DNA of 64,000 nt from Henckelia pumila (Eukaryota > Streptophyta > Magnoliopsida > Lamiales > Gesneriaceae): contig NC_133120.1 in assembly GCF_033568475.1 (NCBI RefSeq), positions 94,878,151 through 94,942,150 of the forward strand, in the 5' to 3' direction. A program made the translations under genes and the position numbers. Under the pieces are notes generated by a model, which made no database searches, had not been told where the DNA came from, and saw only the letters and a program-made list of their open reading frames with translations. Shown in pieces: positions 11,781 to 23,160 of this stretch. How positions within the stretch are numbered: the stretch's first letter is position 1; every line of letters starts with the position of its first letter.

Positions 11781-13767
11781 TTTCATTAAAAATATATATA
11801 TATAACTTTGTAAGTTGTAATACTCTAGGCAGGCCCTAAAAGCTATTCGGGATCCTGATGTAAAAAATATTTTAATTTTATTTAGATAATTTTTTAAAAA
11901 AATTTATTTGTAAAATTCATATATAAATCCGGACTCTTAATAATTAGTTAATAATAATAATAAGTTAAAAATATCCGAGTTGCCCATGAAAAAATAAAAT
12001 ATAAATTAAATCCCAAGCTTGAGGTATGGCGAATCAATTTTGTCATTTGATTGAGCGATAAAATATTAGTATGGAGAAAGACTGTAGTAATTAATTGCCA
12101 ATGCATACACATGCATGATCGATCGGTTGAAGAAGATCTTCAGAGATATCATTTATTCATTTTTTCTTAATACTATTTATATACATACAATTATTTTGAT
12201 TGCCTTGTGTCTTTGTAATTTTTAGGATGAAAAAAGTAAGACAAAATCTTTCTTTTTCTTTTTTTAATCAATATTAATACCTTCAATAAGCACACTCATA
12301 AAAGATTGTTTGGATATAATTAGGTTTTTTACTCACATAATTTTCATCATAATCAACCAATTAAGTACAATCATATGCATATCATATTTCAATGTTTAAA
12401 AAACGGAGGTATCCTAAACTAGTGAGATGTCAAAAATCAATTGAGATGATTTATCATATTACATGTAATCTTGCACTACTCATTTTCTTGAGAAATGTTA
12501 TATTATTCGAATTAAAAAAATTCTTACGATTGAGCTGACAACACAAAAAAATCCTGAGATATGAGAACTACTTCGTGTTGCATGCTCGTTTTTATTTATT
12601 TATCTATTATAATAAAATATAATATCTTACTGTATATTACTTCTAGTGTGATCACTTGCCAAATTTATTGATTTGATGGTGTCGGTGTGGTCGGTAGATA
12701 TCAACAAAAGAACCCAATATATCTCTTCTCTTTATAAAATTAATTATTTAATTAATTACTATTAATCTTGATCGGATGAAATGCATTGATCCGATTTATA
12801 TTTGTAGTAAATTTTTGACATAAAAATAATTTTTTCGTAAGTCGGTTCGTGTTGAATATCTGTCTTATAAAATTAATCTGTGATATAGTCTACATGAATT
12901 TTTAGGTAATAAATTAATCTTAAATGGGATTAATTATTTTCTAGAATTATTGGGTTCTTAAGAATATTGTGCTCTGGTTGAAAAAAATACGTTAAAATCG
13001 TTTTTATTATTTTAAAAGAAAAATACTTAAAGCGTTTGTACAGAATTTTTGTATAAAAAATTTATTTTTAAAAATTGTTCTCAAATTATAAATTTGAAAG
13101 AATAACTAAGAGGTGTATTTATTTTTATGCTTTTAAAATTAAAAAAAAAAGTGCGGTGAAATGGGTAAAATTTTAAACATAAAAAAGTGAGAATAACTAA
13201 AATTACAATTAAAATAATTTTATAGAGTAATTATCTTTTTAATTATTTTTAAATATAAAAATATTTTTATAAAACAATTGTTCAAATGTATATTTATTAT
13301 TAAAACAAATTTAATTTTAAAACACTTATAAAAAAGTAAATTGCTTTACGAATAAATATGTGCTCAACTATTTCATAACAAAATTTTTACAGTTGAAAAG
13401 ATGTTTGGAAAATTATTATAGAAAAACCATTTTATAGTTAAAAATAATCAAGAATATTTTTTTGATAATTATTATATAAAACTTTTTTAACGTAATTTTA
13501 TTTTTCTTATTTGAGATTGAGATATTTATTTATTTATTTATTTTTTTTTGTGATTGATTCTATTTTTCGTCTCCTCTTTTACATTTAATGAACGTTTAAA
13601 ATTATAAAATTTTATTTCAACAAAATGTATAAATTTAAAATATACAAATTTTCATTTAAAATATTAAAATTAAAAAAACTATAATTTATGATAATAAAAA
13701 TTTTAACACCTTGATCTTGATGCATTATACATTTTAATTACTAAAGTAATTTGACGATTATTGCATA
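11781..13767. other. Gene-free AT-rich stretch
   Basis: No gene seen. The parts 11940-12010 and 12580-13000 resemble 16100-16170 and 28720-29070 plus 29673-29790 respectively, so this is decayed duplicated sequence. Long A/T runs dominate 13000-13700. Confidence 0.4.
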
Positions 13768-14544
13768 CTCCCTCCGCTCAATTATATAGTCCACGTTTCT
13801 TTTTTTGTTTGTCTCAAATATATAGACATATACTACATTTAGTAATTTTTTTTACACTCATTTACTAATATACCCTTTGTCACGCCCCGGGCCCAGGCCC
13901 GCACTTGTGCGACAGCCCAATGGGCCCCTATAACAACTACTTCGTATTCTTCTTCGCTTTACTAAAATGATTAACCCAAGTTGCTATAGAAGTCCATTGT
14001 AGCCAATTATAAACTCATTTTAAATCTTTCATTTTTTTCATGTGGCACAGGCGTATCACAATCACCCCTCTTTCAGGAGGCGACTTCCTTGTCGCGAGCA
14101 CCGAGAATCTAGAGGTGGCTCCTACAGGTTTAAGAGGTGGCTCACGTCGTGTAGCACTTTGCCCCGCATATCACTTATTTCTTGGGGTTCCAGCTGGTGA
14201 CCGTGTGATACCATTTTGTCACGCCCTGGGTCCAGGCCGCACCTACGCGACTGCACGATGGGCCTCTATAGCGAATTCGTATCCGTCCTCGATTTACGAA
14301 ATGATTAACCCAAGTTACTATAGAAGTTCATTGTAGCCCATTACAAACTTATTTTAAATCTTTCATTTTTCTAATGTTGGACAGGAGTATCACACCCCTA
14401 TTAACTACAATTTGAAAATTATGCAATCAATTTTTGAATATATTAAATAGAGATAAAATATGAAATTTATACAAAATTTATTTTCTCAATAATTTTTATT
14501 AATCTGTGTGAAAAAATATGACTATATAATCAGGACGGAGGGAG
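13768..14544. mobile_element. Stowaway-like MITE split by a nested insertion
   Basis: The left end CTCCCTCCGCTCAATTATAT is mirrored at the right end as ATATAATCAGGACGGAGGGAG. A TA dinucleotide lies on each side (13766-13767 and 14545-14546), as for Tc1/mariner-type Stowaway elements. Removing the 517 bp insertion at 13878-14394 leaves about 260 bp, a normal size for the family. Confidence 0.85.
13878..14394 (-). mobile_element. TRIM (miniature LTR retrotransposon) nested in the MITE
   Basis: Two direct repeats of about 180 bp (13878-14060 and 14217-14394) each read TGTCACGCC... to ...GTATCACA on plus, so they have TG...CA ends. Read on the minus strand, the LTR at 14217-14394 is followed by TGGTATCA, a shortened initiator-methionine tRNA primer site, and the other LTR is preceded by the purine tract GAAAGAGGGGTGAT. 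The interior is about 156 bp and carries no coding sequence. The flanks CCCTT and CCCCT are an imperfect target duplication. Confidence 0.72.
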
Positions 14545-14705
14545 TATTTGCATTGAAAGATTGCACCACATGATGTGCCGGTCAATTTATTTTGATAGTC
14601 GACATTGTTTTCATTTATGTTCTCTTACTCCACTTGTAAATATTCATTTGCAAACTCACGAATAATATTATTTTTTAATTGAACTTCTTTAGTAAAAATT
14701 GAAAG
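14545..14705. other. Short spacer between repeats
   Basis: No feature recognised between the Stowaway-like MITE and the next TRIM. Confidence 0.4.
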
Positions 14706-15047
14706 TGTCAAGCGTTTATAAAAAATCATAACTGGTGGTAATGGTGCAACTCAAATATTTTTAAACCACACAGCATCTCAAGCATCATGGTTCGATCGTT
14801 TTATCAAGCATGGAAAATTATTGCACCCCAACAAACTTTCTCCCAATAATTGCACTCCTTGCAATCAATGAGAAACCAACTCATGACCTTGGCTCTGATA
14901 CCAATTGTAGGACTGAGCGCTTGCCGCTTTACCAAATGCTATAGCTGAAGGTAATTGTGCAACTCAAATCTTTTTTAAACCGTACAACAGCCTAAGCGGC
15001 ATGGTTCGATCGCCCTACCAAACAGAGACAATTATTGCACCCCAACA
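14706..15047 (-). mobile_element. TRIM with initiator-Met tRNA primer site, 342 bp
   Basis: On the minus strand the order is LTR (15047 to 14906, starts TGTTGGGGTGCAATAATT, ends CCTACA), then ATTGGTATCAGAGCCAAG, which carries the primer site TGGTATCAGAGC, then a short interior ending in the purine-rich ATTGGGAGAAAGTT, then a second LTR (14833 to 14706, same start, ends CTTGACA). The LTRs are 142 and 128 bp and visibly related over their whole length. No coding sequence. A clean target duplication was not found. Confidence 0.8.
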
Positions 15048-16182
15048 AAGTGTTTGGAAAACCTGCCATGTATTTTAGAGTTTTTTTTAAACACCAAACT
15101 CCCATGTGAAATATTGAAAATACACACTTATCTAATTTCAAAATAAATAAATAAAATAAAATACACACTTATCTCTTGTAAAAATTTAATAGGCATCCCG
15201 CCATTAAACTTTTATAATAGTTGCACATTTTACTCTTGTCATGGCGAGTTGTTAAACACGTACGCGTTGTTGTTGCACCTACCTAACCATTGTTTTTTTA
15301 CAATATTATGTTTATGGTACGTAAATTTACTATTATTATTGTAATAGTTTTCATATATTCATCACCTACATCAGATTCACAATTTTTCTTCATGAATACA
15401 CGTTATGTATTTGAGTAGATATGAAAAACATTACAATACTAGAAGAACATTTTCATACAGCCATGTTTATCAACCATAACAAATATTTATCAAAATTTAA
15501 ATAAAATTTAAACAAATACAAGTCCAAATTTAAATAAAAAAAGCGAACAAAAAGTACGTAACTTATAAATTAACATATATGTCTTAATATAAAATACACT
15601 AGTAAAATACATACAAAATTTTTGTAATGAGCTAATGCCAAACTAAATCACTAAATTATAACAGCATCATGCAACGTGATTCATGAAGAACAACACAATA
15701 CACAATTACTATTTGATGTTACATTTTTACCTTTTCAAGTACTTTCTATTATTACAAGTCTACAAGCCTTTCTCATCACTGACTGCAAAAAATTCAAAAT
15801 GTAGACCCGAGAACATTATAGAATACTCGAGATTTCACCCCATGATTAATTAATAATTGACAATTCTTGTAGAAGTCACAATTTTTTTTTTAATGATTTC
15901 TTGATTTCATTTGATTTAAAACGTGAGTTATGCATTATAATAATTGAAGTTGCGCGTAAACCTCCAATTCGATCCCCGTCTAGTCGTCCACTCTCCGCGT
16001 CTATTTTGTCCATCGACACATGTGGGCAAAAATTATAGATTTAGCAGAAAAAACGTTAATAAAACCTAAAACGAGTCAATTTATATTAATAAAATCTTAA
16101 TTTCTCTTCTTAATTATTAGCTAAATGAGTTGCCCATGAACAAATAAATTAAAATATATAATCTAGATAACTGCATACACTA
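15048..16182. other. Gene-free stretch, part of a dispersed duplication
   Basis: The segment around 15655-15790 (GCATCATGCAACGTGATTC and following) and 15935-16020 (TGAAGTTGCGCG, CCACTCTCCGCGTCTATT) recurs in diverged form at 31437-31580 and 31690-31755. No gene seen. Confidence 0.5.
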
Positions 16183-16872
16183 TGATGTCCCTAAAAAATA
16201 TACGGGTCTAACACGATCCGAACCCAATAATCCATATTTTTGGAAATATACTTTGGGGCCTATTTAGTCTTATTTTATGAGAAGCCTAGTCTGAAATGGC
16301 CCTGATAGGGAATAAGATCGTAATCATGAATACATGGGCTTGAACCCTAACTGGTATGATTGAAGCCCGACCCGAGCCCAAGAAGGATCCAATATCTAGA
16401 ACCTTCCACTACTCTCGAGCACATAAAGATCATCAACAGATAAGGATAATATCTTATGAATCCAATATTTGATATTATCTTTATATTGATATTAGAATCC
16501 TACTTGGTCAGGGCTCTTACCCGAGTAGAGTCCTGCTCTAACACATGTTTAACCTTGACAAGGTAACCTACCCCTCCAAACCCCTATAAATACAGGTATG
16601 GTTCATGATTTATTTTTCATCTCTTATATTCACTTCTTGCTCACACACTCACGCACGCATATTCTCTTGTTCTTCCTTATAGTCACGCTCTTTTACTTTC
16701 GAGCACTGACTTAGGCATCGGAGGGGTCACGCCGAAACACCTTCGGCGCCCCCTAACTTAGCTTATGTCTATGCATAGCTCCGTCGTGCCCGACCCGACC
16801 CGACCTGGTTTATTGAAGATTTGGAGATTCGCTCTACCAGACCGAACCCGGAGGAAAAAATCGACATCATCA
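16183..16872 (+). repeat. 5' LTR of the Tat-type element
   Basis: 690 bp from TGATGTCCC to GACATCATCA. A TATA box (TATAAATA) lies at 16585-16592. Against the 3' LTR it carries one extra 5 bp GACCC-type unit near 16796-16805. Confidence 0.95.
16585..16592 (+). promoter_or_regulatory. LTR TATA box
   Basis: TATAAATA in the sequence CCCCTATAAATACAGG. It is repeated in the 3' LTR at 26213-26220 and is the probable start of the sense transcript. Confidence 0.7.
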
Positions 16873-16874
16873 AT

Positions 16875-16889
16875 TGGCGCCGTCTGTGG
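16875..16889 (+). promoter_or_regulatory. Primer binding site
   Basis: TGGCGCCGTCTGTGG begins two bases after the 5' LTR, where a tRNA primer pairs. It begins with TGG, complementary to a tRNA CCA end. The tRNA was not identified with confidence. Confidence 0.75.
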
Positions 16890-16912
16890 AAAATTGAAGA
16901 AAAAGAGTTGAG

Positions 16913-17661
16913 ATGGCTGATGCAAATGGAGTCAACGAAGAAATAAATCAACTTATCACCGCTGCTGCCGAAAGAGCTATGGCTGCAAGTGCGGAAACCA
17001 ATCCCCCTCCCCCACCACCAGGTCAGAACGCGCAGTTAGAGAAAATCAGGAAACTGAAGGAGGAGATGGAGCTCTTGAAGAAGAAACAATCCGGATACCT
17101 AGTCACGCCAGTGCGGAATATTCCCTTCTCTCCTGAAATATTGGAGTCCAAACTCCCCAAAAACTTTAAATTTCCGCATATTGGGGAATATGATGGGAAA
17201 GGGGACCCGGATGAGCATCTGTCCCATTTTGAGAATGCGGCATTGTTGCACAGATATTCTGACACGATCAAGTGTCGGGTCTTTCTCAATACTTTGATAG
17301 GACCGGCTCAACAATGGTTCAACTTATTACGCCAAGGAGATATCAAGGAGTTCAAGGATTTCAGCAAGGCCTTCCTACACCACTTTGCTAGTAGCAAAAA
17401 ACACCATACGACTACTCTTAGTCTTTTTGCTATCAAACAGCAAGGTCAAGAAGATTTGCGAGTATATGTTCGTCGATTTAGTGCCTTGGCCCTGGAAGTA
17501 CCTACTGCCACCACTGACCTGCTTATCAGTGCCTTTACCCAAGGACTTGCTACAGGGATTTTCTTAAATCCCTGATCAAAAAACCGCCGTCTACTTACGA
17601 TGAAGTGCTTGCTCGGGCCGAAAAATATGTGAATCTAGAGGAGTACAATTTTCCCGTATGA
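16913..17661 (+). pseudogene. gag, capsid part, frameshifted
   Basis: The frame opens at the ATG 24 bases after the primer site and runs to a stop at 17573-17575. It encodes an acidic start, a proline run near residues 37-42, a short coiled coil (about residues 49-64), and a retrotransposon gag capsid domain from about residue 80 on (motifs GEYDGKGDPDEHL, AQQWFNLL). Coding similarity continues in a second frame from about 17556 to the stop at 17659-17661 (KKPPSTYDEV, AEKYVNLEE) and resumes in a third frame from 17658. Two frameshifts therefore break gag here. In an intact element this is the structural particle protein. Confidence 0.85.
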
Positions 17662-19037
17662 ATAATGGGATGGACAGGCCACCAAGTCCGAAGAACGCCC
17701 AGGCCCCTAACACACCTCTGAGGATGGGACCATCTCCCCGACCCGAGCTGCTTGGGCAATTCACTTCTTTCACTCCTCTAAGGATGGGTAAAACTCAGGC
17801 TATGCGAATATGTGAAGAAAAAAGACTTCTACAGAGACCTCCATGGAGCGAGCAGGGGCCCCGTAGACCAAAGTCTGACAAGTATTGTGACTTTCACAAT
17901 GAGTATGGGCACAATACTAATGATTGTCGTCAACTGGAGCAGGAAATTGAAAGAATAATACAACAGGAGCCAGGGATGAGGGATAGGTTGGCACGACAAA
18001 AAGGAGGATATCCCTCGAATAAAAGGAGTCACGAAGGTCCTGATCATTACGCACCAAGACCCCGACCTGGTCCACCCCAGGGAAATTTCCAACGCCCGAA
18101 CCAGAATCAGCCCGGGAATAACCAGGGACCACCCCCTCCCACAAAAGGTGTTATCAACATGATATCTGAGGGACCGACTGATGGAGATTCCAATAGGGCA
18201 AGGAAGACAAGTAGTCGGAAACTGAGCAGCATGGAGATAGCTGACCAGGTGGTTAGAACAGGCCCGACCATTTCCTTTGGCCCGGGTGATTTGAAAGGTT
18301 TGTCGGATACTAATCATAATGATGCATTGGTTATTCGAGCTCTGGTCGCTAATTATGACGTAGCCCGAATTTTTGTGGATTCGGAAAGCTCGGTCAATGT
18401 ACTGTTCCAAGAAACCATAAACCAGATGGATTTGGGGGAATATAAGGTAGAGCCGGTGGTGACGTCGTTGTTCGGGTTCACGGGTCATGCCATCCGACCT
18501 ACTGGATTGATCAATTTGCCGCTCACTTTGGGCAAGGATCGTACAAGTAAAACTCGGATTGTCAGCTTTATTATCGTGGATGCACCATCAGCATACAACG
18601 TTATCTTGGGAAGACCAGCCATGACTACGTTCATGGCCGTGGCTTCCGCACTATATCAAAAAATAAAATTTCCTGTGGGTAATGAAGTGGGAGAGGTCCA
18701 GGGAGATCAAAAAATTTCTCGAAAGTGCTATGTGGAAGAGGTACGGATAGAACAAAAGGCGGTCAAAATCAACCATGATGACCGACCCGGGCCGAGAGAT
18801 CGGGAACAAGTAAACTTATTGGAAGAAAACGCCCCTGTTATGGCTGAGGAAGAGTGTGAAGAGATCATAATCTGCCCCCCAACTGGTTCGGTCAAGGTTG
18901 CTCGGACGCTAGAACCTATTCTTAAAAAACAGCTAACACAGTGTTTGATGGAGAACAAAGACGCCTTCGCTTGGTCCGTATCCGACCTCTTGGGAGTACG
19001 GAGAGAAGTAATGGAGCACAAGTTGAATGTTATATGA
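17658..19037 (+). pseudogene. gag zinc knuckle and protease, ends in premature stop
   Basis: The 459 codon frame contains a zinc-knuckle-like motif beginning at C77 (YCDFHNEYGHNTNDC), a proline-rich linker, a retropepsin-like protease and the start of reverse transcriptase. The protease active-site triplet is D241-S-E where the family has D-S/T-G, so the glycine is replaced by glutamate and catalysis is doubtful. The frame ends at TGA 19035-19037, but the next frame is in the same register, so this is a nonsense change, not a frameshift. Upstream it is out of register with the capsid part. Confidence 0.85.
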
Positions 19038-21131
19038 TACTACCGCCCTATTATTCAGAAAAAACGACATTTTGGGCCCGAAAAAGACGCTGTGATTCAG
19101 GGGCAAGTTGAGGAACTCTTGAAGGCCGGACACATTCAGGAGGTATATTTCCCGACTTGGTTGTCAAATGTGGTCTTGGTACCCAAGTCCTCGGGTAAAT
19201 GGCGCATGTGTGTAGACTTCTGTGATCTAAACAAGGCCTGTCCGAAAGATTTCTATCCCTTGCCCCGAATAGACCAGTTGGTGGATTCCACGTCTGGGCA
19301 TGAGTTATTGTGTTTTCTGGATGCTTATCAGGGGTATCATCAAATTACCCTGGCTAAGCAAGATCAAGATAAGGTGAGTTTTGTCACCTCTACAGGAACT
19401 TATTGCTACGTGGTTATGCCTTTTGGGCTCAAGAATGCTGGGGCCACTTATCAAAGACTAATAGACAAAGTTTTCAAGCAACAAATAGGCAAAAACATCG
19501 AAGTATATGTGGACGATATTTTGGTCAAAACCCGAACAGCTCATCAATTCATTGCCGACCTGACCCAGACATTCCAGACACTACGTGATTATCGATTAAA
19601 GTTAAACCCGAGCAAGTGCACATTTGGGGTTCAGACTGGGAAATTTCTGGGATATATGGTCACTAGGAGAGGAATTGAAGCTAACCCGAAAAAAGTTCAA
19701 GCCATTATCTCTATGGAGTCGCCCAAAAATATACAAGAGGTACAAAGGCTGTTTGGAAGGATTGTCGCATTGGCTCGCTTCATATCAAGATCAGCAGATA
19801 AGAGTTTCCTGTTCTTCAAAGCACTCAGAAAAACTAAAAATTTTGAATGGGATGAACAGAGTGAGAAATCTTTCCAAGAGTTGAAAAAGTATCTAAAAGA
19901 GTTACCGGTGTTGAACAAACCAGTACAGGGAGAAGATCTCTTCGTGTATCTGGCTGTCACACCCCGGGCCGCTAGCTCGGTCCTGGTTCGAAAGGAGGGG
20001 GTGAATCATTTGCCGGTCTACTTTGTCAGTCATGCCCTGAAGGGAGCAGAACTCAATTATATGACTCAAGAAAAGTTAGCTCTGGCCCTCGTCATTACAG
20101 CTAGAAAATTGAGACCTTACTTCTTATCCCACCCGATCACTGTTCTTACCAATAGTGCCTTGGGAAAAATTGCAGCCAACCCAGATGCATCGGGAAGACT
20201 GATCAAGTGGATTACAGAGTTAAGTGAGTACGACATAAAATTTGAGCCCCGTACTGCCATCAAAGCTCAAGCCCTAGCTGATTTCTTGGCAGAAACTATT
20301 CAGTTAAAGCAAGAGGACCATTGGAAGATATTTGTAGATGGATCATCTTGTCAAACAGGAAGAGGGGTTGGGATTGTGATAATATCACCCTGGGGCGAGG
20401 AAACCAACATCTCGATAAGGTTGGATTTCCGAGCATCTAATAATGAAGCAGAATATGAAGCCCTCCTGCTTGGACTAAAGGCTGCTCGGAATCTTGGTAT
20501 ATCCCGAGCTACCCTTTATTCAGACTCACAATTGGTCATACAACAGAGCAAGGGGAAGTTTGAAACCAAGAATGAAAAGATGATAAAATATGCTCAAGCA
20601 TTAGATAAAACTAAGGAAGAGTTTACCGAGCTCACTATGGAGTTGATCCCGAGAACTGAAAATACGAAAGCTGATCACTTGGCTCGTCTCGCAAGTTCCG
20701 TGGGTGAGCCAGTCGAGCCCGGACTAAAAGGGAAAGAGCTGGTATCTCAACTTGAAAGTTTGGACGACCTGATAGCAGACGTACCTGAAGGAGATTGGAG
20801 GTATGACATCCACAAATATCTGACTAAGGATGAGCTCCCGAACGATAACAAGAAGGCTCGGGAAATTAAAAGGAGAGCTTTGCGTTTTGTGATGGTTGAC
20901 AAGATACTTTTCAAAAGGTCATTCTCTCAACCTCTGCTCAAGTGTCTTGGCCCGAATGAAGCTAATTATGTTTTGCGAGAGATTCATGAAGGCTGTTGTG
21001 GGAATCACTTGGGTAGCATAGCCCTAGCTCGAAAAGCCCTCCTGGCCGGTTTCTTCTGGCCCACTATGAAGAAGGATGCTTCCGTCCTGGTCAATTCATG
21101 CTACAATTGTCAGAGGCATGCCAATTTATAG
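19038..21131 (+). pseudogene. pol: reverse transcriptase, two RNase H domains, integrase zinc finger
   Basis: The readable part from 19092 (679 codons) holds the reverse transcriptase with the catalytic YVDD box at residues 139-142 and MPFGLKNAGATYQ upstream. A first RNase H follows (VYLAVTPRAASSVLV, QEKLALALVITARKLRPYF) in which the usual first aspartate is missing. A second, archaeal-type RNase H begins with FVDGSS (D416) and keeps NNEAEYEALL and YSDSQLV. The frame ends in the HHCC zinc finger of integrase (HEGCCGNHLG ... CYNCQRH). It stops at TAG 21129-21131, where the register continues beyond; an ancestral CAG with C-to-T change is the simplest reading. The dual RNase H places the element in the Tat group. 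Confidence 0.9.
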
Positions 21132-22019
21132 TGGAGGCCTGCGGAGTTTATGAAGGCAGTAGTAGCCGCCTGTCCTTTCGATCAATGGGGAATGGATATT
21201 GTCGGGCCATTCCCGGTCAACACGGGTCAGAGAAAATTCTTATTGGTGGCCGTGGATTATTTTTCAAAGTGGGTCGAGGCCAAGCCATTAGCCAAAATCA
21301 CAGAAAAAGAAGTCTTGAATTTCTTATGGAAGAATATTGTTTGTCGGTTCGGAATACCGCGCAGGCTCATATCAGACAATGGAAGACAATTTTGTGGCTC
21401 TAAGGTCCAAGCTTTGTGTAAACAGATGAAAATTGAACAAATTTTTACATCTGTTGCTTACCCCCAAGGGAATGGACAAGTGGAGGTTACTAACAGAACT
21501 ATTGTGCAAACGCTCAAGACCAGGTTAGATTCAGCTAAGGGAAAATGGGTGGATGAGCTTCCATCCATATTATGGTCTTATCGAACTACAACAAGGTCCG
21601 GGACGGATGAAACACCATATAATATGGTGTACGGGACGGAGGCAGTCCTTCCTGCTGAGATTGGACAAGAAAATGCCCGGGTCATAGCCTAAGGCCCGGA
21701 TAACAATAAACTGAAGGCCATGGATTTAGATTTGGTGGAAGAAAACCGAGCTAGAGCAGCAGTTCGATTAACAGCTTATCGTAAAAGAATGACCCGAGCC
21801 TATAACAAACGGGTCTACCCTCGGGCCTTTCAAGAGGGGGACTTGGTTATGAGGAAAATTCAACACCATGGGGAGAGAGGAAAACTAGATGCGAAATATA
21901 AAGGACCCTTCAAGGTGGTAGGGAAAGCAGGAGTGGCTGCTTATTACTTGGAAGATTCGCAAGGAAAGAAAGGAAAAAGGCCGTGGAATGCTCAACATTT
22001 GAAGAAATATTACTCCTAA
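21132..22019 (+). pseudogene. pol: integrase core and C-terminus
   Basis: Same register as the preceding part. The rve core has D at 21195 (MDIVGPF), D at 21375 (SDNG) and E at 21483 (GQVEV); the last two are 35 residues apart, matching DD35E. A stop TAA at 21690-21692 interrupts the frame, which resumes from 21720 with a basic C-terminal domain ending at 22017-22019 (GPFKVVGKAG, WNAQHLKKYY). No chromodomain is seen, again consistent with a non-chromovirus Tat element. Confidence 0.88.
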
Positions 22020-22201
22020 GATCCCAACCAGAGTTAGGACAACCGACCTCATAAAGAGCATGGGGTTGTGAGTTATTTTGTTATTTTTTGTTTTAAGTTT
22101 GATAGTAGTAGTAGTTAAGTTCTTCTGTTATTTCTTAAATCTTTGAGATATGTTTTGTGAATTATCAATGAAAAAATGACATGTTTTGTCAAACAAAATT
22201 A
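22020..22201. other. Short noncoding spacer after pol
   Basis: Between the end of pol and the tandem array; no feature recognised. Confidence 0.4.
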
Positions 22202-22965
22202 AAGCCCGATCAATTCGGCACATACCACGCCATTCGTGGTCAGAAACCAAGCCCGATCAATTCGGCACATACCACGCCATTTGTGGTCAGAAACCAAGCC
22301 CGATCAACTCGGCACATACCACGCCATTCGTGGTCAGAAACCAAGCCCGATCAATTCGGCACATACCAAGCCATTCGTGGTCAGAAACCAAGCCCGATCA
22401 ACTCGGCACATACCACGCCATTCGTGGTCAGAAACCAAGCCCAATCAACTCGGCACATACCACGCCATTCGTGGTCAGAAACCAAGCCCGATAAACTCGG
22501 CACATACCACGCCATTCGTGGACAGAAACCAAGCCCGATCAACTCGGCACATACCACGCCATTCGTGGTCAGAAACCAAGCCCGATCAACTCGGCACATA
22601 CCACGCCATTCGTGGTCAGAAACCAAGCCCGATCAATTTGGCACATACCACGCCATTCGTGGTCAGAAACCAAGCCCGATCAACTCGGCACACACCACGC
22701 CATTCGTGGTCAAATCAAAATCCAAGCCCGACCAGCTCGGCACTCACCACGTCATTCGTGGTCAAAATTAAAGCCCGACCAGTTCGGCACTCACCAAGCC
22801 ATTCGTGGTCAAAATTAAAGCCCGACCAGTTCGGCACTCACCAAGCCATTCGTGATCAAGATTAAAGCCTGATAAGCTCGGCACACACCACCCCATTCGA
22901 GGTCAAAATAAAAAATTTTAGCCCGATCAGTTGGGCAATCATCACGAAATTTGGGATCCGATTAA
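22202..22965 (+). repeat. 47 bp tandem array inside the Tat element
   Basis: Units start with AAGCCCGATCAACTCGGCAC at 22202 and then every 47 bp to 22672 (11 units, almost identical). Four diverged units follow at 22724, 22771, 22818 and 22865 and a remnant near 22919. Each unit carries the inverted repeat ACCACG...CGTGGT around CCATT. The period is not a multiple of three and lacks stops in several frames, which explains overlapping long open frames that are not genes. Tandem arrays at this place are known in Tat elements. Confidence 0.97.
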
Positions 22966-22998
22966 AATTTACATTAAATAGTGTATCATAAAGGATTA

Positions 22999-23160
22999 CC
23001 AGCTCGGGCATTACTTTTATACTTAGCAAAATTTTGTTAAAATTCCAGCTCGGGAATTTATTCAATACTTAGTAAAATTTTGTTATCATTCCAACTCGAG
23101 AATTTATTCAATACTCAGTAAAATTTTGTTATCATTCCAGCTCGGGAATTAAAATTATAT
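22999..23160 (+). repeat. 46 bp tandem repeat, about 3.5 copies
   Basis: Units begin CCAGCTCGGG (or CCAACTCGAG) at 22999, 23045, 23091 and 23137, each followed by a run ending AAAATTTTGTTATCATT. It is distinct from the neighbouring 47 bp array, but both carry CTCGG cores. Confidence 0.9.

Noticed and set aside
17023-19133. Minus-strand open frames of 60-219 codons across gag and protease
   Set aside because: They are complementary shadows of the sense gag-pol frame and show no domain.
22181-22865. Overlapping 100-209 codon open frames rich in repeated peptides such as PSPINSAHTTPFVV
   Set aside because: They are the same 47 bp tandem repeat read in three frames; the period is not a multiple of three and no start context or domain is present.
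22202-22965. Regular repeats resembling a CRISPR array
   Set aside because: Units are contiguous with no unique spacers, inside a plant retrotransposon.
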